Shown here piece after piece: positions 59,209 to 64,000 of a DNA stretch of 64,000 nt. The notes under the pieces are model-generated. The model worked only from the letters and a program-made list of their open reading frames with translations, made no database searches and was not told the origin of the DNA. Position 1 is the first letter of the stretch. Each line of letters opens with the position of its first letter. This stretch comes from Zygnema cylindricum. Lineage: Eukaryota > Streptophyta > Zygnematophyceae > Zygnematales > Zygnemataceae. Both the position numbers and the translations under genes were made by a program. The DNA lies in NCBI GenBank assembly GCA_037447655.1, contig JBBHKE010000339.1, positions 186,001 to 250,000 on the forward strand, written 5' to 3'.

Positions 59209-61774
59209 ATGGTCCAAACTATGTTTTTCGAAAAATGTTCGTTGGATGCTCTCGATGTTTACCCAAGGTAAGTAATTTTCAGAGACAAAATATAATTCTA
59301 ATTGCTGATTTTCTTTGCTTATAAACATGTTTTACTGTCCTTCTTCCTTTTTCTTTGATTTTTCTCACTGATATTTCCTTCCAAAGATGCTTAATTTTTT
59401 GTTAATCTTTTTCTTTTGTGATGGCTTTGCCTTATATAATATTATAACGATAAATTAAAAAACAAATTTATTTAAATATTTTATTTTTAATCGTTTTTAT
59501 TGGCAGTCGAAAACGATTGACAAAAAAATTTGTAACTTCGAAAAAATACGAAGATTTCAAGGATCCGACGGATCAAGATTTTATTCTGGAAGCGCCAAAA
59601 GTCAAAGTTACAAAAGAAGTGAGTTCTCAGAAGAGGACAAAATGAAAAAGAAGGAACAAAAGAAAAACCTGTTTTTAAAAATAGTGATTCATGTGGGGAA
59701 TATTCTCTCTCTCTCTCTCTCGCTCTCTCTCTCTCACTCTCCTCCTCCCTCTCCCTTCCTCTCACCCTCACCCTCACCCTCGCCCTCACCCTCACCCTCG
59801 CCCTCGCCCTTGCCCTCTCGTCTCACCTTCCACCCCCCTCCCTCTCTCTCCAACCCTCTCCTCCCGCTCGCCCTCCCCCCCTCTCCTCCCCTTTCTCCTC
59901 CCCCTCCCTCTCCTCCCCTCTCCTCATTCTATTCTTTTGATTTCCTCTTCAGGACAAAGTGTACCATCTCCACGTAACCTTAAAACTGGACATTTCCCCG
60001 CTTACCGTTTTCCGTTTACTTTCCGATCTCAACAATGGTTCAAAAATGTTCCGAAATTGCGTAAGCGTCGAAGTCGAAGATTGTGGAGATCATTTTCTTC
60101 TAACTCACTTTATGAGATGGAAATTTCTGAATTTTTCCGGACGTTACGATTTAAAGTACAACTGTTTTATCGATAACATGAACCAAACTGTCCGTCTTCA
60201 ATTGTGAGATTTTTCTTCTAAACTCCCATAAGTTTTGAACTTCTCAACCTTGTGAATTGACTTGAATGAAAATGAATTGAATAGAGTTGAATTGAATTGA
60301 AGTGATTTTGTTTCATGTTTAATTTTTGGAGAATCAAGTCCTTTTTGTACTTTTATCCGATGAGATATGTATCCATTGAATTGTTAATGTTGAGTTTGTT
60401 TTAAACAGATCCGAATAGTATGTCGTTTAGCATGTGTTTAAAAAGTTATAATAATGCTTACATAAAGCTGAATTGGGATTTGGGAAAATATTAGGATGTC
60501 TTCCCGATTCATGAAATCTTTCGAAGGTCTTATTACCGTCGAAGACATTTCAACAAATTGCGGAAAATCGGCTTCGAAAGTTGAGATTGATCAAAAGCTT
60601 CAGCCAATTGTTCGACCGCCTCTTTTCGGTAATATTTAGTTTAATCTTTAGTTTTCTGCAGTTTTATCTTAGTATGTAGTTTCTACTTTTTCTTTTCTTT
60701 AATTTTCTTTTGTTTAGTTTTCTTCGTACATCCAATAATTTATACTTTATTGAACTACTAAAAAAAAAAAACGTGTGCTAATGTTTTCGAACCCGGATAG
60801 TGAATCGCTTGGAGCAAGAATTAATATTATCCAATCAAAAACAGAAATAGGATCAAAAAGACTTTAAGGGTTATCAAATGGGAGAGAATTCCATTTAAGT
60901 TTTTTACCCGAATACACCACTGAGTTTATATTTTCTTTCCTAACAGAGGAACCTGGGTCTATTGTTGGGTTAATTTCAGCATATTATGAATTTAGGTGAT
61001 TCTCAATTCACTACACGGCACATCGTTATTAGCATTGAGAATGTACTAGTGCTTATGCAAAATTTGAATGTATAATACTAATTTTGATAACGTGGCAGAT
61101 TGTAGTCCAGTTCCTTGAATATTTTTGTTTACACTTTTCTGATTTCCGACCGAAAAATTCGCCACCGAATTAACTCTAATAACGATGGGCAGTGTGGCTA
61201 TTGCACTCAACACTAACTCAATATTTACAAAGTTAATGGTGATAGGTTGACATCAAAAAAAAATTACCCACATGTTTATTAACGTAAGAATGGTGATGGG
61301 TATAATGCCGGTAGTCGGTGTGCCGTCACTATTTATTTCACATGGTGGTAGATTTTCAGAGACAAAATATAATTCTAATTGCTGATTTTCTTTGCTTATA
61401 AACATGTTTTACTGTCCTTCTTCCTTTTTCTTTGATTTTTCTCACTGATATTTCCTTCCAAAGATGCTTAATTTTTTGTTAATCTTTTTCTTTTGTGATG
61501 GCTTTGCCTTATATAATATTATAACGATAAATTAAAAAACAAATTTATTTAAATATTTTATTTTTAATCGTTTTTATTGGCAGTCGAAAACGATTGACAA
61601 AAAAATTTGTAACTTCGAAAAAATACGAAGATTTCAAGGATCCGACGGATCAAGATTTTATTCTGGAAGCGCCAAAAGTCAAAGTTACAAAAGAAGTGAG
61701 TTCTCAGAAGAGGACAAAATGAAAAGAAGGAACAAAAGAAAAACCTGTTTTTAAAAATAGTGATTCATGTGGGG

Positions 61775-61857
<83 letters not shown>

Positions 61858-63050
61858 GCTCTTCTCTCTCTCGCTCCCTTTCGCCCTCACCCTCTACCTC
61901 TCCCTCGCCCTCGCCCTCGCCCTCGCCCCCTCGTTCTCCTTCCAGCCCCTTCCCCCTCTCTCTCGACTGCCCTCCTCCCGCTTGCCCTCACCCCCCCCTC
62001 CCCCTCCTTCTATCCATCCCCTCCCCACCCCCCTCCCTCTCCCCCTCCCCCTCCTCATTCTATTCTTTTGATTTCTCTTCAGGACAAAGTGTACCATATC
62101 CATGGAACCGTAACAATGGACGTTTCTCCGTTGACCGCTTTCCATTTTTTTTCCGATCTCAACAATGGTACAAAATTTTTCCGAAATTGCGTAAGCGTCG
62201 AAGTCGAAGATTGCGGAGATCATTTTCTTCTAACTCACTATATGAGATGGAAATTTCTCACTTTTTCTGGAGAGTACGATTTAAAGTACAACTGTTATAT
62301 CGATAACATGAACCAAACTGTCCGTCTTCAATTGTGAGATTTTTTTTTCAAACTCCCATAAGTTTTGTAGTTCTCAACCTTTTGACTTGAAGTGAATGAA
62401 ATTGAAATGAATTGAATTGAATTGAATGGAATTAGATTGAAGTGATTTTGTATCAGGTTTCATTTGAGTTTTGTACTTTTATCCGATGAGATATGCATCC
62501 ATTGAATTGTTAATGTTGAGTTTTTTTTAAACAGATCCGAATAATATGTCGGTTAGCATGTGTTTAAAAAGTCACAATAACGCATACATAAAGCTGTAAT
62601 TGGGTTTTTGGGAAAATATTAGGATATCTTCCCGATTCATGAAATCTTTTGAAGGTCTTATCACCGTCAAAGACATTCCAACAAATTGCGGAAAATTGGC
62701 TTCAAAAGTTCAGTTTGACCAAAAGCTTCAGCCAATTGTTCGACTGCCTCTTTTCGGTAAGTATTTAGTTTAATCTTTAGTTTAATGCAGTTTTATCTTA
62801 GTATGTAGTTTCTATTTTTTTTCTTTAGTATTCTTTAGTGTTCTTTTGTTTATTTTTCTTCATACATCCAATCATTTGCGTATTATTACATAACGCAAGT
62901 GTTGACAAATGTTTCCTTCCTACTTTATTTATAAATTCCTCCCTTTTTATTTTTGCAGCTAGAATTGCGGGGAGGATTATTCGAAATGTGCTTATGGATC
63001 TTTGTCGTGAAGCGAAAATGGTTCAAAAAAATGACAGCGAATTAAATTGA
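59209..63050 (+). CDS. SRPBCC (cyclase/dehydrase-like) protein with duplicated exon cassette 2-4
   Basis: Exon 1 is 59209-59267. Cassette A is 59507-59618, 59953-60203 and 60495-60628. Cassette B is 61584-61695, 62083-62333 and 62623-62756. The shared last exon is 62959-63050. Using one cassette gives about 215 residues. Landmarks are 'VFRLLSDLNNGSKMFRNCVS', 'MRWKFLNFSGRYDLKYNC', 'FMKSFEGLITV', 'QKLQPIVRPPLF' and 'ARIAGRIIRNVLMDL'. The order and style match a plant family of SRPBCC/START-like proteins with a hydrophobic cavity and unknown ligand. Exon 4 ends in phase 1, but exon 2' begins expecting phase 2. Joining A to B therefore reads GTC GAA AAC GAT TGA and stops. Cassette A's last donor is GTAATA, cassette B's is GTAAGT. 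A may be an alternative cassette or a dying copy. Start chosen: the first ATG in frame with a good GTAAGT donor. Confidence 0.82.
59710..59935 (+). repeat. CT/CCCT-rich tract before SRPBCC exon 3
   Basis: CTCTCTCT followed by CACCCTCACCCT and CCTCCCCCTC repeats run to about 15 bp before the acceptor. The Ser/Pro-rich frame is an artefact. Confidence 0.9.
60629..61353. other. Spacer between the two SRPBCC cassettes
   Basis: Up to about 60760 it is the intron after exon 4 and matches intron 4' after 62756. The rest (about 60760-61353) is absent from the other copy. It contains TTAACTCTAATAACGATGGGCAGTG near 61172-61196, the terminus of the CACCG-type TIR family. So the join between cassettes carries transposon-related sequence. 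Confidence 0.6.
61354..62830 (+). repeat. Second copy of the 59277-60760 segment (SRPBCC cassette B)
   Basis: Near-identity starts inside intron 1 (TTCAGAGACAAAATATAATT at 59277 and 61354) and runs through exons 2-4 into intron 4. Introns and exon 2 are almost unchanged. Exons 3 and 4 differ at scattered positions. The spacing is about 2077 bp at the start. Confidence 0.95.
61781..62055 (+). repeat. (CT)n microsatellite and C-rich tract before SRPBCC exon 3'
   Basis: About 35 CT dinucleotides (61781-61851), then CCCTCGCCCTCG and CCCCCTCC repeats up to the acceptor at 62082. It is longer than the cassette A tract. Confidence 0.95.
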
Positions 63051-63140
63051 GTTTTTTTTCTTTGGATTACTTCTAGTAAGGGCAATATCGGCTTTCTATT
63101 GTTGTTTGTAAAAGCCAACTACAAAAAAACTGTACACATT

Positions 63141-63146
63141 AATAAA
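63141..63146 (+). promoter_or_regulatory. AATAAA polyadenylation-like signal
   Basis: It lies about 90 bp downstream of the SRPBCC stop codon, in CACATTAATAAAATG. Position and sequence fit, but such words are frequent in AT-rich DNA. Confidence 0.4.
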
Positions 63147-63149
63147 ATG

Positions 63150-63976
63150 TAATACAGTATTATCCGTCAAATCTTTTTTCTTATTTGATGTTTTTATTAG
63201 TTTTTTTTTTCGTTATTTTGTGGGGAGGAAATTGACATACCCAATTGCTGATTTTGTTACAATGACAATTTTATAATGCTTATCTTTTCTAATAATACTT
63301 TTCTTTTTTACGATGATAAAAAAGTATTAATTGCGAAAAGAAGTAAAGAATTTGTGTTAAGAAATAAATGTATAATGATAAAATGTCCAAGGAGAAAAAA
63401 TGAAAAAATGCTGTGTCAAAACATAACATGAAGATTTCGTTTTTAGGTAACCATTTACGTAAGCATGTTTTTTTTCTTTTGGGGGAAAACACAAGAGAAA
63501 TCAAATTCACAAAAGTCAAAATGAAAAAAAATCATCCTAAAACCCTTCCCTCTCTATACCTCCTATTCACACGAAAGTCATTTCCTCATCCTAATTTTAA
63601 TTCCTCATGATTTTTGTAAATTGAAAATTTATTTTTTCAGTCTCCTTTAAAAACTCTAGCGTAGAATAATAACTGATCTCAATGTGCATCTTTTGTTGAA
63701 TAACTGTGGAAATGTTTCCATGTATCTTTTCAGTTGAGAGTAACCTATTTTTGAAGCTTGTAGTAAATGTTGCGATATTCCATGAGTTTCTTGTTAGGAT
63801 TTACAATTGTTTACGTGATATTGGTTCGTAGTTAGTGTGGATTTAGATTTGGTCGTGCGTCGGTTCGCGGATTTGTTTTGTTTAGTTTCATTTTGTATTT
63901 TGTACGTGTACGTTTCACGTGTACACGATTAGATTTGGTTTGATTTGTTTAGTTCCGTTTGAGTTTTAGTACAGTA
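63150..63976. other. Downstream AT-rich region, no gene recognised
   Basis: No exon or strong repeat seen. TTGTACGTGTACGTTTCACG near 63900 is weakly palindromic. Confidence 0.4.
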
Positions 63977-64000
63977 CACCGTCAATCGCTATTAGAGTAT
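63977..64000 (+). mobile_element. Left terminus of a CACCG-family TIR element, cut by the window edge
   Basis: CACCGTCAATCGCTATTAGA, preceded by TACAGTA, matches the family terminus. The rest lies beyond the window. Confidence 0.65.

Noticed and set aside
59691-60176. Ser/Pro-rich frame leading into SRPBCC exon 3
   Set aside because: The first part is CT repeat in the intron, and the exon is read in a different frame.
61767-62306. Ser/Leu/Pro-rich frame leading into SRPBCC exon 3'
   Set aside because: Same artefact as in cassette A, from the (CT)n microsatellite.

Overview
This is a nuclear window from a multicellular-type eukaryotic genome. It is AT-rich, with intron-split genes, microsatellites and many transposon relics. 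Several genes point to the green-plant (streptophyte) lineage. One encodes a ubiquitin-RUB1/NEDD8 fusion with the plant-type Thr junction. One encodes an OTLD1-type OTU deubiquitinase with a C-terminal UBA. A third encodes an SRPBCC (cyclase/dehydrase-like) protein of the plant type. A Ty3 element carrying a cytosine methyltransferase would suit a charophyte alga. The species is inference only; I cannot name it.

Layout. 1-9 kb: satellite-like repeats, an LTR-like pair around a decayed gag, and several TIR elements. 9-14.5 kb: a broken Ty3/gypsy element with gag, protease, a DNA cytosine methyltransferase and reverse transcriptase, cut off at the start of RNase H. 14.5-16.7 kb: TIR elements. 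17.4-24.7 kb (+): a 12-exon trehalase with two apparent lesions. 24.7-29.2 kb: repeats and a hAT element with a nested insertion. 29.6-32.5 kb (+): the ubiquitin-RUB1 gene. 32.9-37.4 kb: decayed retroelement repeats and simple repeats. 37.4-46.5 kb (-): an 8-exon OTU deubiquitinase. 46.6-58.5 kb: a dense set of TIR elements, a copia scrap and tandem arrays. 59.2-63.1 kb (+): an SRPBCC gene whose exons 2-4 exist as two complete cassettes.

The most unusual signal crosses gene boundaries. The introns of the trehalase and OTU genes, and to a lesser degree the ubiquitin-RUB1 gene, are largely built of decayed copies of the neighbouring exon edge with its splice site. Copies of exon ends plus donors lie downstream of the exon, and copies of acceptors plus exon starts lie upstream. 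One OTU intron holds about seven copies of an acceptor and exon start. Another carries about ten copies of its donor. The SRPBCC gene shows the same event at whole-cassette scale. Its two cassettes are phase-incompatible, so a functional mRNA could use only one.
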